A DNA stretch of 64,000 nt from Desulforudis sp. (GTDB lineage Bacteria > Bacillota > Desulfotomaculia > Desulfotomaculales > Desulforudaceae), in the NCBI GenBank assembly GCA_003604975.1, contig QZIR01000038.1, forward strand, positions 1 to 64,000. The letters are read 5' to 3'. The notes under the pieces were generated by a model. It saw only the letters and a program-made list of their open reading frames with translations, did no database searches and was not told the origin of the DNA. Of the stretch, positions 1 to 8,183 are shown piece by piece (position 1 is the first letter of the stretch; each line of letters starts with the position of its first letter). Position numbers and translations under genes: made by a program.

Positions 1-119
1 ACTAACTAAATCGAATAATTTGACACAAAAAATCCCCGCAAGCTACTGCTTGCAAGGCTTTATACAAGTTGACCCTATTGGCTTACTGCAAAACTAGGGT
101 TTCTAGGTAACAGCGGCGC

Positions 120-148
120 TTGCGCGCGTCCCTGTAAAGTAGTATAAT
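120..148 (+). promoter_or_regulatory. Putative sigma-A promoter of tRNA-Gly
   Basis: A perfect -10 hexamer TATAAT lies at 143-148, with TTGCGC at 120-125 as a 4/6 match to the -35 consensus and a 17-bp spacer. It sits about 70 bp upstream of the tRNA and is correctly oriented. The interval contains a heptad-type repeat array (180-214). Confidence 0.5.
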
Positions 149-179
149 CTACCCGTGGTCAGAAACAGGTAAGGTGTCT

Positions 180-214
180 TTCCGACATCCGACCTCTGAC
201 GACCAACATCCGAA
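180..214. repeat. Degenerate 7-bp-period intergenic array (site A)
   Basis: The stretch reads as consecutive 7-mers of the type TCCGACA, TCCGACC, TCTGACG, ACCAACA, TCCGAAA. The same kind of array recurs at nine or more other intergenic sites in this window. It lies between the promoter and the tRNA, so it would be transcribed as part of the precursor. Confidence 0.6.
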
Positions 215-218
215 ACCT

Positions 219-293
219 GCGGGTGTAGCTCAATGGTAGAGCACCAGCTTCCCAAGCTGGGGGTTGAGGGTTCGAGCCCCTTCGCCCGCTCCA
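219..293 (+). tRNA. tRNA-Gly (anticodon CCC)
   Basis: The sequence folds as a full cloverleaf. The 7-bp acceptor pairs GCGGGTG (219-225) with CGCCCGC (283-289). The anticodon stem CCAGC/GCTGG closes loop TTCCCAA, giving anticodon CCC, which reads GGG (Gly). The T loop is TTCGAGC, the discriminator is T and CCA is encoded (291-293). U as discriminator is normal for bacterial tRNA-Gly. Confidence 0.97.
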
Positions 294-302
294 TAGTAAT
301 TA

Positions 303-336
303 ACAAAGCCGCTTCGGTTTGAGGAGCGGTTTTCTG
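303..336 (+). terminator. Rho-independent terminator after tRNA-Gly
   Basis: AAAGCCGCT pairs with AGCGGTTTT around a short loop and is followed by TCTGTTTT, directly downstream of the tRNA. Confidence 0.75.
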
Positions 337-397
337 TTTTCTGCGTGAAACAGGCCTACAGGTAAGACCGTACAGGCCTTACACGGGCTATTGAATC

Positions 398-426
398 TTG
401 TCTATAATGGATTTTTCCAATATAAT
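398..426 (+). promoter_or_regulatory. Putative promoter of the CBS/ACT gene
   Basis: TTGTCT (398-403), a 17-bp spacer and a perfect TATAAT (421-426) lie just upstream of the AAGGGGG ribosome site at 444-450. A second TATAAT occurs at 403-408, without an obvious -35. Confidence 0.5.
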
Positions 427-457
427 GAGGTTAAAACCTCTGCAAGGGGGATAAACC

Positions 458-1090
458 ATGTTCGTGCGCGATTGCATGACTCGTAGTCCGATTACCATCA
501 CACCGGAAACCCCCATCTTCCAGGCTCTGGATATCGTTGTCAAGAAAAAGGTCCGGCATCTTCCCGTGCTCAAGGACGGCAAAGTGGTGGGCCTGGTTAC
601 CGAACGCGGGCTACTCCAGGTTTCTCCTTCACCCGCCACCACACTCAGTGTTTACGAGTTAAACTACGTGCTGTCAAAAGTAACCGTCAAGGAGGCTCTG
701 GTCAAAAACCCGATTTCGGTACCGTCTGACGCCCCGATCGAGGAAGCGGCCCAGATCATGCGTGAAAAGAAGATCGGGAGCCTCCTGGTCGTCGACAACG
801 AGAAGCTGGTCGGGATCGTCACCCAGACCGATATGGTGGAAGCGATGGTGCGCCTCTTCGGGCTGCGCAAGGCCGGCAGCCGGATCGTTGTTGACACCGC
901 GGACCGCGTTGGGGTTCTGGCCGAGATCACGCAAATATTCAAGGAAAAGGACATAAACATTATTAGTCTGGTTTGCCTGGAGGTAGAGGGCGGGCGCTTC
1001 CACCTGACCATCCGGGTAAGCATGGCCGATCCGGCACTCCTGGTGGGTGAGATCGAGGCCAGAGGTTTCAAGATTGTCTCGGTAAACTAG
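458..1090 (+). CDS. CBS-pair and ACT domain protein (AcuB-like)
   Basis: The 210-residue protein has two CBS motifs in the first 135 residues (starting VRDCMTRSPITITPET and VKEALVKNPISVPSDAP), which form a Bateman module that normally binds adenine nucleotides or SAM. An ACT domain follows (about 143-210, IVVDTADRVGVLAEITQIF), a fold that usually binds amino acids or nucleotides. The same order is found in AcuB-type proteins. The ligand and target cannot be read from sequence. ATG is chosen because AAGGGGG lies 7 bp upstream. It is monocistronic with its own promoter, followed by the SCIFF gene after 37 bp. Confidence 0.85.
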   Translation: MFVRDCMTRSPITITPETPIFQALDIVVKKKVRHLPVLKDGKVVGLVTERGLLQVSPSPATTLSVYELNYVLSKVTVKEALVKNPISVPSDAPIEEAAQIMREKKIGSLLVVDNEKLVGIVTQTDMVEAMVRLFGLRKAGSRIVVDTADRVGVLAEITQIFKEKDINIISLVCLEVEGGRFHLTIRVSMADPALLVGEIEARGFKIVSVN

Positions 1091-1127
1091 TTCACATTGG
1101 AATGATTTTTTTTGGAGGGGAGATATC

Positions 1128-1277
1128 TTGGCAAAACACATCAAGACGATCACCCGCTCGCGGCTTCTGAAACGGGAGCATACCGGTTGCGGCGAGTGTC
1201 AGACTTCCTGCCAGTCGGCCTGCAAGACTTCGTGCACGGTCGGCAACCAAACCTGCCTTAATACTAAAACCAAGTAA
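1128..1277 (+). CDS. scfA: SCIFF ribosomal peptide precursor (six cysteines in forty-five residues)
   Basis: A TTG start with a strong site (TTTGGAGGGG) opens a 49-residue peptide. Its core CGECQTSCQSACKTSCTVGN is the hallmark of SCIFF. Cysteines sit at 21, 24, 28, 32, 36 and 43, i.e. exactly six. SCIFF peptides are conserved across Clostridia and are converted by the adjacent radical SAM enzyme into thioether-bridged products. The mature function is not established. The leader (residues 2-20, KHIKTITRSRLLKREHTG) keeps the family KHIKTI opening. Confidence 0.95.
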   Translation: MAKHIKTITRSRLLKREHTGCGECQTSCQSACKTSCTVGNQTCLNTKTK

Positions 1278-1344
1278 TATTGCTACTCTGGGAAAGAAGT
1301 GTTTTCGTCCATACGCTTTGTTTCTTACTATGTTCTTTGGATGT

Positions 1345-1435
1345 GTGAAGTGGGAAGTCAGAGGTGAGCACGGAATACCTGCGCAGTAGGTTTCCTCTTT
1401 TTCTCACTTCTAACTTCTCACTTCCCGCTTCTCAT
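1345..1435. repeat. Heptad arrays in inverted arrangement between scfA and scfB (site C)
   Basis: The left part (1345-1368) reads GAAGTGGGAAGTCAGAGG; the right part (1401-1434) is TTCTCAC, TTCTAAC, TTCTCAC, TTCCCGC, TTCTCA, a 7-bp series in the opposite orientation. The halves can pair as an imperfect hairpin around about 32 bp, just before the scfB ribosome site. Confidence 0.6.
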
Positions 1436-1448
1436 TTTGGAGGTTGTT

Positions 1449-2813
1449 TTGATTCACTGTTTTACCCTCGGAGGCGTCAAGCTGGTGTATGACGTCCACA
1501 GCCATTCATTGCACGAGGTTGATGACCTGGCGTGGGCGCTTCTGTACTGGGAACTGTACCAGGAACCTGAGCGGGCAATGTCCGTATTGCTTACGGAAGG
1601 CTATACGGGTGAAGAAATCGGGGAAGCGCTGGAGGAGATTGCCCGCCTGCGGGCCGATCGTCTTTTGTGTACCGCCGATCCCTTTTCGGGGTACGAACCA
1701 CCTGCCTTTGTGGTGAAGGCGCTCTGTCTGAACGTAGCCCACAACTGCAACCTGTCCTGCCGGTACTGCTTTGCTGGTGCGGGCAGTCTCGGGCAGACGG
1801 CCGTCCTGATGCCCTCGTCGACGGCCAGGCAGGCCGTCGATTTTCTGTTGTCTCATTCCGGTACCAGGCAAAACGTCGAGATCGACTTTTTCGGCGGTGA
1901 GCCGCTGTTGAACATGCCCGTGGTCGAGGCTACGGTTGCCTACGCCCGGGAACGAGGCCGCGCCGAGGGGAAGGAAATCGGGTTTACCATCACCACAAAC
2001 GCTGTATTGCTTGATGAGCACATATCCCGTTTTCTGCTCGAAAACGGGATTAATGTTGTGCTCAGCATCGACGGTCGTCCCGAGGTCCACGACCGGTTGC
2101 GCCAAACCCACGGTGGCAAAGGATCCCATGCCCAGGTCCTGTCGCATATAATGCAGTACTTGCAGCGACACCGGGAATGGTCCGGTCCGAAGGGCTACTG
2201 CTATGTCCGCGGTACCTTTACCCGGTACAACCTGGATTTCGCGCAAGACTTTCGTTACCTGGCCGGGCTTGGGATCGATGAGATCTCCCTGGAACCGGTC
2301 GTGGCCCGGCCTACGGATGATTATTCGCTGCGCGGGGAAGACCTGTCGGCGGTGGCCGCGGAGTACGAACGCCTGGCTGAGGCCTACCTGGAGATGAACG
2401 CAGGCGGGCGGGATATCCGGTTCTTCCACTTTGAGATCGACCTGGATGGCGGCCCTTGCCTGCCCAAACTTTTGAGCGGGTGCGGCGCCGGACATTCCTA
2501 CCTGGCGGTTACGGCACAGGGTGACCTTTACCCCTGTCACCAGTTTATCGGGCGCGAGGCCTACCGGCTCGGAAACGTGAGCGGGGGATCGCTCCCCACC
2601 GAACTGATTGAGCAGTTCCGTACCGCCCACATATACGCCAAACCCAAGTGCCGGCAATGCTGGGCCAAGTTTCTCTGCAGCGGCGGTTGCCAGGCGCACT
2701 GCCACCTCGAAAATAATAATATCCTGGAGCCCCCTGAACTGGCTTGCCAAATGATGCGTCAGCGGCTGGAATGTGCCCTCTATGTACGCTCCAGGAAGGA
2801 ACAGTTGCTATAA
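1449..2813 (+). CDS. scfB: SCIFF peptide radical SAM maturase (thioether-forming)
   Basis: The radical SAM motif CNLSCRYC lies at about residues 100-107 and coordinates the SAM-cleaving [4Fe-4S] cluster. A C-terminal SPASM/twitch cysteine set (CGAGHSYLAVTAQGDLYPCH, then CRQCWAKFLCSGGCQAHC and a last Cys) binds auxiliary clusters. Partner and family agree: it lies 171 bp after scfA and forms Cys-to-Thr thioether links in SCIFF. I chose TTG at 1449 because GGAGG (1439-1443) is 5 bp upstream and homologues begin M-I-H; an in-frame TTG at 1437 has no ribosome site. Length is then 454 residues, normal for the family. Confidence 0.93.
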   Translation: MIHCFTLGGVKLVYDVHSHSLHEVDDLAWALLYWELYQEPERAMSVLLTEGYTGEEIGEALEEIARLRADRLLCTADPFSGYEPPAFVVKALCLNVAHNCNLSCRYCFAGAGSLGQTAVLMPSSTARQAVDFLLSHSGTRQNVEIDFFGGEPLLNMPVVEATVAYARERGRAEGKEIGFTITTNAVLLDEHISRFLLENGINVVLSIDGRPEVHDRLRQTHGGKGSHAQVLSHIMQYLQRHREWSGPKGYCYVRGTFTRYNLDFAQDFRYLAGLGIDEISLEPVVARPTDDYSLRGEDLSAVAAEYERLAEAYLEMNAGGRDIRFFHFEIDLDGGPCLPKLLSGCGAGHSYLAVTAQGDLYPCHQFIGREAYRLGNVSGGSLPTELIEQFRTAHIYAKPKCRQCWAKFLCSGGCQAHCHLENNNILEPPELACQMMRQRLECALYVRSRKEQLL

Positions 2814-2827
2814 ATGGAAAATATAGT

Positions 2828-2857
2828 TTAGACGAGTTTGGCGTGCTGTGTTAAAAT
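2828..2857 (+). promoter_or_regulatory. Putative promoter of the M23 peptidase gene
   Basis: TTAGAC (2828-2833) and TAAAAT (2852-2857) are separated by 18 bp and lie 24 bp before the GGAGGGG ribosome site. Confidence 0.35.
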
Positions 2858-2893
2858 CGTTTAGATGTGTTTCCTTGTGTGGAGGGGTTACCT

Positions 2894-4255
2894 TTGTCAC
2901 CAGTAATACCACCACTGCCTTTACGAAGACGAAAAGCGCGCCGGTATCCAAATCCTCTTGGTTCAGCGATATTTCTGATCAGTGTTTTTGTTTTGGCTGC
3001 ATTTTGGAGCGGTACCGGTAACGGCACCTGGTCGGTTAGTTTCGACGGCGAATCGGTGGCCCTTGTTCAAGAGGTAGAAGAAGTTGAAGCCGTCTTGGCA
3101 CGGATCGGTGCCGAGTATGGCCAACTGTCCCAGGCAGAGCGGGCGCGGGTCAAGCTGGTGCGGGTGTCCCGTCCGGGTGATGCGGAGTATGTCTCGGCTC
3201 GGGAATTGGAACGGCGTCTGGTAGGGGCCTATGGGTTTCTGGGCGATGCCGTGGCCCTTTCCATCGACGGGCAGGTGAAGATGTATTTCAAGGATCGCGG
3301 TGAAGCAACCGCCTTCCTGGATAAGTTGAAGACCAGCTATATGATTGAGTCCAACTGTGAAGCCGCAATTGTGGAAACGTTGGAACTCGTTCAAATGACT
3401 GCTCCCCGGGCTGAGGTGATTGACCGTGAGGGCGCCTGGCGGCTGTACAAGTCACGGACGAAGGATGACCTGGAGCACGAGATCAAGAACGGTGACACGC
3501 TCTGGGATATCGCCGTGAAATACGGCTTGAGCGTGGAACAACTGCTCAAGGCCAATCCGGGTGTAAAGCCGGACAGCGTCCTGGCGCTGGGGTCGAAGCT
3601 CGTGATATCAAAGCAGGAACCTCTCTTGACCGTGGTCACTACGGCCGAGATTACGGAGACACGCACTATCCCATTCCAGGTCAAGGTGGAGCGGGATCGT
3701 AAACTGCCGATGGGACAGCGCAAGGTTGTTGAGCCGGGCCAACCCGGACGGGAAGAGGTTACCTTCAAGGTGATTCGCCAGAATGGGCGCTTGGTTGAAC
3801 GGGAGCGGATCGCGGCGGTACAGGTGGAACCGCCCAAGACCCAGGTTGAGGTCCGCGGAGCTATGCTGATGGTGGCCTCCCGTCAGGGAAGCGGTCAGCT
3901 GGCCTGGCCGGTTCGGGGCAGTATCAGCTCCGGTTTCGGAGTGCGGTACGGGCGGATGCACACCGGTATCGACATTACCTCCTCCAGCGGAACGCCGATT
4001 GCTGCGGCTGAAAGCGGCCGCGTGATCTCCGCCGGCTGGGGGGGCGCCTACGGACGGATGGTGGACATAGACCACGGTGGAGGCGTTGTTACCCGGTACG
4101 CGCATATGTCCAGAATTGCAGTGTCGGTAGGACAGGAAGTCAACCGCGGGGAACTGATCGGTTACGTGGGCAGTACAGGCAATTCTTCCGGCCCGCACCT
4201 CCACTTCGAGGTGATCGTCAACGGCTCCCAGCTGAATCCGATAAACTACCTGTAG
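2894..4255 (+). CDS. Membrane-anchored LysM-G5-M23 metallopeptidase
   Basis: The 453-residue protein has a basic N-terminus (PLRRRKARR) and one transmembrane segment (AIFLISVFVLAAF), then a LysM module (IKNGDTLWDIAVKYGLSVEQL), a G5-like segment (PFQVKVERDRKLPMGQRKVV), and a C-terminal LytM/M23 domain with zinc ligands in HTGIDI and HLHFE. It should cleave or remodel peptidoglycan peptides outside the membrane; the layout resembles cell-wall and sporulation M23 enzymes. TTG at 2894 has GGAGGGG 6 bp upstream and is preferred to an in-frame ATG at 2867, which would lie 5' of that site. Confidence 0.88.
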   Translation: MSPVIPPLPLRRRKARRYPNPLGSAIFLISVFVLAAFWSGTGNGTWSVSFDGESVALVQEVEEVEAVLARIGAEYGQLSQAERARVKLVRVSRPGDAEYVSARELERRLVGAYGFLGDAVALSIDGQVKMYFKDRGEATAFLDKLKTSYMIESNCEAAIVETLELVQMTAPRAEVIDREGAWRLYKSRTKDDLEHEIKNGDTLWDIAVKYGLSVEQLLKANPGVKPDSVLALGSKLVISKQEPLLTVVTTAEITETRTIPFQVKVERDRKLPMGQRKVVEPGQPGREEVTFKVIRQNGRLVERERIAAVQVEPPKTQVEVRGAMLMVASRQGSGQLAWPVRGSISSGFGVRYGRMHTGIDITSSSGTPIAAAESGRVISAGWGGAYGRMVDIDHGGGVVTRYAHMSRIAVSVGQEVNRGELIGYVGSTGNSSGPHLHFEVIVNGSQLNPINYL

Positions 4256-4258
4256 GAT

Positions 4259-4284
4259 TAAGGGCCCCGAAGGGGTCCTTTTGC
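4259..4284 (+). terminator. Rho-independent terminator
   Basis: AGGGCCCC-GAA-GGGGTCCT followed by TTTG, 4 bp after the M23 stop codon. Confidence 0.75.
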
Positions 4285-4333
4285 ATGCATATCCGTCGCG
4301 AATCCGTTATAATAAACCCTGGGTGATGAAAAC

Positions 4334-4900
4334 ATGCGTAGACCAAGGAAATTTGGACAGAAACTCTTCTTCTGGATCATTACCGTTATGGTTGCCTTTG
4401 GACTGGTTGGCGGCTCGGTGGCCATGATCTTCAGTCCCGACACCCAGCCGGTAGTTCCTCCGGTCAGTCAAAACCAGTTCGCCGACATTATGAAGGCTTT
4501 AGAAGAGGCCGAGAAACAGGTCAGAGACCATCCCGAGGACGTAACGTCCCGGATGCTGCTGGCTAAGACCTATGTCGATATCGGCCAGATGGAGAAGGCG
4601 GTTGAGCAGTACAGGGCGGTGCTGGAGATTGATCCGGACCAGGCCGCTGCACGACTGAGTCTGGCCGAAGGTTACTATGTGCTAGGGGAGAATCACGAGT
4701 CGCTGGCTGAGGTTGAGCGAGTGCTGCAAGCTAATCCGGAACACCAGCGTGCCTATTTCCTGGCGGGCATTATCCTCGGTGAGGGTCTGGAAGACTACCC
4801 GGCCGCGGTTGCGAAGATGGAGCGCTTTGTTGAGCTTGCTGGCAGTGGTCCCTATGTAGACGAGGCGAAGGCCAAGATTGAAGAATGGAGCAACAAGTAA
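4334..4900 (+). CDS. Membrane-anchored TPR protein
   Basis: An N-terminal membrane anchor (FFWIITVMVAFGLVGGSVAMI, about residues 12-32) is followed by two to three tetratricopeptide repeats (for example LAKTYVDIGQMEKAVEQYRAVLEIDP and the next LAEGYYVLGENHESLAEVERVL). At 188 residues it is a small scaffold of the CcmI/NrfG TPR type; no catalytic motif is visible and the partner is unknown. The gene stands alone between two hairpin terminators. Confidence 0.8.
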   Translation: MRRPRKFGQKLFFWIITVMVAFGLVGGSVAMIFSPDTQPVVPPVSQNQFADIMKALEEAEKQVRDHPEDVTSRMLLAKTYVDIGQMEKAVEQYRAVLEIDPDQAAARLSLAEGYYVLGENHESLAEVERVLQANPEHQRAYFLAGIILGEGLEDYPAAVAKMERFVELAGSGPYVDEAKAKIEEWSNK

Positions 4901-4927
4901 CCGGTCGGCCCCCGACCGGTTACTCAT
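4899..4927 (+). terminator. Hairpin terminator after the TPR gene
   Basis: AACCGGTCGG and CCGACCGGTT form a perfect 10-bp stem that includes the stop codon; the following T tract is weak. Confidence 0.55.
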
Positions 4928-4940
4928 TTATTCCGTCCAC

Positions 4941-5048
4941 GACGACCGACTACTGACGTCCAACGACCGAACTTAGAACCAATGAAATTCGTATAACGAA
5001 TTTCTACATATCGTCTGACTTCCGACCTCTGACTTCTGACGTCCGATA
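4941..5048. repeat. Heptad arrays around a central palindrome (site B)
   Basis: Arrays of the TCTGACT/TCCGACC kind occupy 4941-4972 and 5014-5048. Between them is a perfect inverted repeat at 4984-5004 whose core is AATTCGTATAACGAATT. The same layout, with core AATTCGCATAGCGAATT, recurs at 20907-20927. Confidence 0.65.
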
Positions 5049-5128
5049 TTTACCTCTATCCCCTGAAAAGATAGACCGTTTATAATGAGCAATGTAGGGT
5101 TGGAAGGAGAGGCGGTGTCGCCGGCGAA

Positions 5129-5971
5129 ATGCTTAGGTTATTAAAATTGTCCTTAGTTGGTTTACTAGTCAGTGCACTAGTGTTGATAAACATCCCCATT
5201 AATGCCAATCTGTATATGAATTCCCTGATAAGGGAACTAAATAAGCGGGTGCTCCTGTGGTACTTTGCCCGTGGGATGGACAGCCTGCCGGGTGAGCGTT
5301 TCGTGGTCTTCTATGAGGATGGCCGGTCAACCGATGCCCGGGTTGTGTTCGAGGCGGCCGAGAGCTTTTACCCCCAGTTGGCCTCCGATTTCGGGGTGGA
5401 TGTGGGGAGCCGGACGCCGGTCCGGTTGTATGCCGATATGCGTGATCTCAACCGTAGTTTTGGCTGGCCGCTGAATGCCAGTACGATGGGTGTCTACTGG
5501 GCGGGCTCGATCCGGGTGCTGGCGCCGGAGGCCTGGATCGGGGAAGGCGAGGAGCAGGAAATCCGAACCCTGTTTATGGAATCGGGTCCGATGGCCCACG
5601 AGATTGCCCATCTCTTTGTTGACCAGGTAACGCGGGGAAACTGCCCGCGCTGGTTTAACGAGGGAGTGGCCCAGTACCAGGAATATCGGCTTACCGGATT
5701 CAACTTTGGTGAAGCCAGGGCTTTTCCGACGCAGATTGCATATACATTGACTGAACTGGAAAACTTCGATACTCTGGAAAATCAGAACCGCGCCTACCAT
5801 CAGTCCTTCAGTATGGTCGTGTTTCTCATTGAGTTCAGAGGATGGCCGGCGGTGCTGGAGGTACTAACCGAACTCGGCGCCGGGCGCTCGCTGGACGAGG
5901 CCATCGTAATGGTCACCGGTTCCAATCTGCAGCAGTTTTACCGGGCATGGCAGGCCTGGATACTGGAATAA
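5129..5971 (+). CDS. Membrane-anchored gluzincin metallopeptidase (peptidase MA-like)
   Basis: The 280-residue protein has a signal-anchor (LVGLLVSALVLINIPINA, residues 9-26). HEIAH at 157-161 gives two zinc-ligand histidines and the catalytic Glu; FNEGVAQYQE about 17 residues later supplies Glu178 as third ligand, the HExxH + E arrangement of gluzincins such as the MA-like family. It is predicted to act outside the membrane. The substrate is unknown. A TATAAT at 5081-5086 is a likely -10. murA follows 18 bp after the stop, so co-transcription is probable. Confidence 0.8.
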   Translation: MLRLLKLSLVGLLVSALVLINIPINANLYMNSLIRELNKRVLLWYFARGMDSLPGERFVVFYEDGRSTDARVVFEAAESFYPQLASDFGVDVGSRTPVRLYADMRDLNRSFGWPLNASTMGVYWAGSIRVLAPEAWIGEGEEQEIRTLFMESGPMAHEIAHLFVDQVTRGNCPRWFNEGVAQYQEYRLTGFNFGEARAFPTQIAYTLTELENFDTLENQNRAYHQSFSMVVFLIEFRGWPAVLEVLTELGAGRSLDEAIVMVTGSNLQQFYRAWQAWILE

Positions 5972-5989
5972 CTACAGGATGGGGAATTA

Positions 5990-7282
5990 ATGAGATTACT
6001 GCTTGAACAACAGGGGGACAACCAGACCTTGGAGAGGATCGTCGTCCGCAGCGGTAAGCCGCTGCAGGGGAAGATCAGGGTTTGCGGCGCGAAGAACGCC
6101 ACGCTGGCCATCCTCTCCGCGGCGATCATGACCGATGGCGAGGTAATATTGGAAAATGTCCCGGACATCAGCGATGTCCGGGTGATGGCCGAGATTATCG
6201 AGGCTCTGGGCGCGCGAAGCACCTGGTTGGGTGAGGATACCCTGTCGATCAAGTGTTCTCCGGTAATGGGGTATGAGGCGCCTTACCATCTGGTCAAGAA
6301 ACTCCGTGCCTCGAATCTGCTGCTGGGTCCCCTTCTAGCCCGCTTCGGCGCCGCCAGGGTGGCTCTGCCTGGCGGGTGCAACATCGGCTCGAGGCCGATG
6401 GACCTTCACTTCAAGGGCCTGATCGGACTGGGCGCGGAACTTCGTATGGACCGGGGCAATGTCTCCGGCCGGGCCGGTCGCCTGCAGGGAACCAAGATAT
6501 ATTTAGACTTTCCCAGCGTGGGCGCGACCGAGAACATTATGATGGCCGCAGCCCTGGCTGAAGGTCAAACGGTGGTCGAAAACGTCGCCAAGGAACCGGA
6601 GGTCGTGGACCTGGCCAACTTCCTGAATGCGATGGGAGCCAAGATCCGGGGCGCCGGCACCGACGTGATTAAGATTGAGGGTGTCCAGCGATTCCGGGAC
6701 CAGGTGCGTTACTCCATCATCCCGGACCGGATCGAAGCCGGGACTTTCATGGTGGCGGCGGCGGCAACCGGAGGCGACATTGTGGTGGAAAACGTGATCC
6801 CGCCCCACTTTGAACCCTTGAGTGCCAAGCTCAGGGAAGCCAACGTGCTGGTGGAAGAACGGGACGATTCGGTACGGGTTTCCGGCGCTGGACCGCTTTA
6901 TCCGATTAATATCAAGACCATGCCCTATCCCGGGTTTGCGACCGATATGCAGTCGCAGTTAATGAGTCTGCTGTCTGTAGTTCCGGGAACCAGCGTGATT
7001 GTCGAGAACATCTTCGAGAACCGTTTTCAGGTCGCTCAGGAACTGCGCCGGATGGGTGCCCGGATCAAGGTGGAAGGCCGGGTGGCGATTATCGAAGGCG
7101 TGGCTCACCTGCAGGGTACGCAGGTCCGGGCTACCGACCTGCGCGCCGGTGCGGCGCTGATCATCGCCGGTCTCATCGCCGAGGGACGCACTGAGATCCA
7201 AAACGCGCATTTCATCGACCGCGGTTACTGGAACCTGGAAAACCGCCTCCGGTCACTCGGTGCCGATATCAAACGGGAATAA
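5990..7282 (+). CDS. murA: UDP-N-acetylglucosamine 1-carboxyvinyltransferase
   Basis: First committed step of peptidoglycan synthesis: transfer of enolpyruvate from PEP to UDP-GlcNAc in the cytoplasm. The family fingerprint is complete: VCGAKNATLA near residue 31, the catalytic-loop Cys130 in LPGGCNIGSRPMDLH (the fosfomycin target), and DLRAGAALIIAGL near the end. Length (430) is slightly above the usual 417-420 because of about 13 extra N-terminal residues. ATG at 5990 has GGGG 6 bp upstream; a TTG at 6029 would give the usual length. Confidence 0.95.
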   Translation: MRLLLEQQGDNQTLERIVVRSGKPLQGKIRVCGAKNATLAILSAAIMTDGEVILENVPDISDVRVMAEIIEALGARSTWLGEDTLSIKCSPVMGYEAPYHLVKKLRASNLLLGPLLARFGAARVALPGGCNIGSRPMDLHFKGLIGLGAELRMDRGNVSGRAGRLQGTKIYLDFPSVGATENIMMAAALAEGQTVVENVAKEPEVVDLANFLNAMGAKIRGAGTDVIKIEGVQRFRDQVRYSIIPDRIEAGTFMVAAAATGGDIVVENVIPPHFEPLSAKLREANVLVEERDDSVRVSGAGPLYPINIKTMPYPGFATDMQSQLMSLLSVVPGTSVIVENIFENRFQVAQELRRMGARIKVEGRVAIIEGVAHLQGTQVRATDLRAGAALIIAGLIAEGRTEIQNAHFIDRGYWNLENRLRSLGADIKRE

Positions 7283-7286
7283 AACG

Positions 7287-7766
7287 TTGCGTATCCGAAT
7301 TGTCGCTGTGGGCCGCCTGAAAGAGCGCTATCTAACCGAAGGTGTGACGGAGTACCGGCGCCGGATGACGCCGTTTGCACGGGTTGAGATTGCCGAGATC
7401 CCGGAGGAGCCCTTTACGGCCGGTGCTTCGGAAGCTGAGGTATGGCAGGTGCAGGAACGCGAAGCGGCCCGCCTCAGCCGGCAGGTGCCCGGGGATTCTT
7501 ATGTGATCGCGCTCGACCGGCAGGGTCGACTGCTTACCTCTGAAGGATTTGCTTCCCTGTTTGCCGACGCCGCCCTGGTCGGCCGGAGCAGCTTTACCTT
7601 TCTGATCGGGGGGGCGCTGGGCTTGCATCCCTCATTATTGGATAGTGCGGCCGGGGTGGTTTCGTTTTCCAGGCTGACCTTTCCGCACCAGTTGTTTCGT
7701 CTGATCCTCATTGAGCAGCTCTACCGGGCCTTTAAGATCAACCGGGGTGAACCTTACCACTGGTGA
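7287..7766 (+). CDS. rlmH: 23S rRNA pseudouridine-1915 N3-methyltransferase
   Basis: SPOUT-class SAM methyltransferase acting on helix 69 of the 70S ribosome. The knot motif FLIGGALGL and the C-terminal signature EQLYRAFKINRGEPYHW are both present. TTG at 7287 starts 4 bp after the murA stop and gives 159 residues, the standard length, with the family opening M-R-I-R-I-V-A-V-G; an in-frame ATG inside murA (7260) would add nine unrelated residues. Likely translationally coupled to murA. Confidence 0.95.
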   Translation: MRIRIVAVGRLKERYLTEGVTEYRRRMTPFARVEIAEIPEEPFTAGASEAEVWQVQEREAARLSRQVPGDSYVIALDRQGRLLTSEGFASLFADAALVGRSSFTFLIGGALGLHPSLLDSAAGVVSFSRLTFPHQLFRLILIEQLYRAFKINRGEPYHW

Positions 7767-8183
7767 TGGAATTACCTTACATTTGTGAAAAATCCCGCGC
7801 TTTGCAGAAGGAATAATCAAAACGATCACGAAATGAATCAGATATATGGGGAAGAAGAAATATAGGGATAAGATTGGGAACAAGGCCGTAAATGGCACGC
7901 CTGGCTTGTTTTGGTATTATTTAACCAGTTAACGTGGTTCTAGCCCGGGGCTCGGCTGCAAAAGTGCCGTCTGTGGGCTCATTTTTACGTTTCCAGGTTT
8001 ACCTGACAGCTTCGCAAGAGTCCGGCTACGATAGGGCGTGCCTTTGAGTTTACCGCCGAGGAGTTGGAGGTGATGAACCGCTAGATTCCTAGATATTGCA
8101 GGATACAAGCTACCTTGACACCCTGGGAAAGGACATGCTGCGCTACAGGCAGCCAAATAATCAATTTTGGATGTGACGTGTAA
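7767..8183. other. 417-bp stretch without a recognisable gene, upstream of a dsrA relic
   Basis: No ribosome site with a convincing reading frame was found. A short open stretch ending at about 8082 (RAFEFTAEELEVMNR then stop) looks coding-like but has no start and I cannot place it. A promoter-like element lies at 8115-8144. The region may hold further decayed remains of the ancestral dsr locus. Confidence 0.4.
8115..8147 (+). promoter_or_regulatory. Promoter-like element upstream of the dsrA relic
   Basis: TTGACA (8115-8120) is followed after 18 bp by TGCGCT (8139-8144). The segment GGACATGCTGCGCTACA (8131-8147) is nearly repeated at 8371-8387 in front of the intact dsrA (GGACGTGCTACGCTAAA), which suggests a former dsr promoter. 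Confidence 0.45.

Noticed and set aside
180-214. Heptad arrays as a CRISPR
   Set aside because: Units are 7 bp, degenerate, without spacers, and no cas genes are present.
1506-2750. 414-codon open frame on the minus strand
   Set aside because: Lies fully inside scfB in the opposite frame; GC-rich third positions of scfB explain it and it has no domain or ribosome site.
8030-8082. Short coding-like stretch ending RAFEFTAEELEVMNR
   Set aside because: No start codon or homology that I can name; too short to support a gene or a relic.
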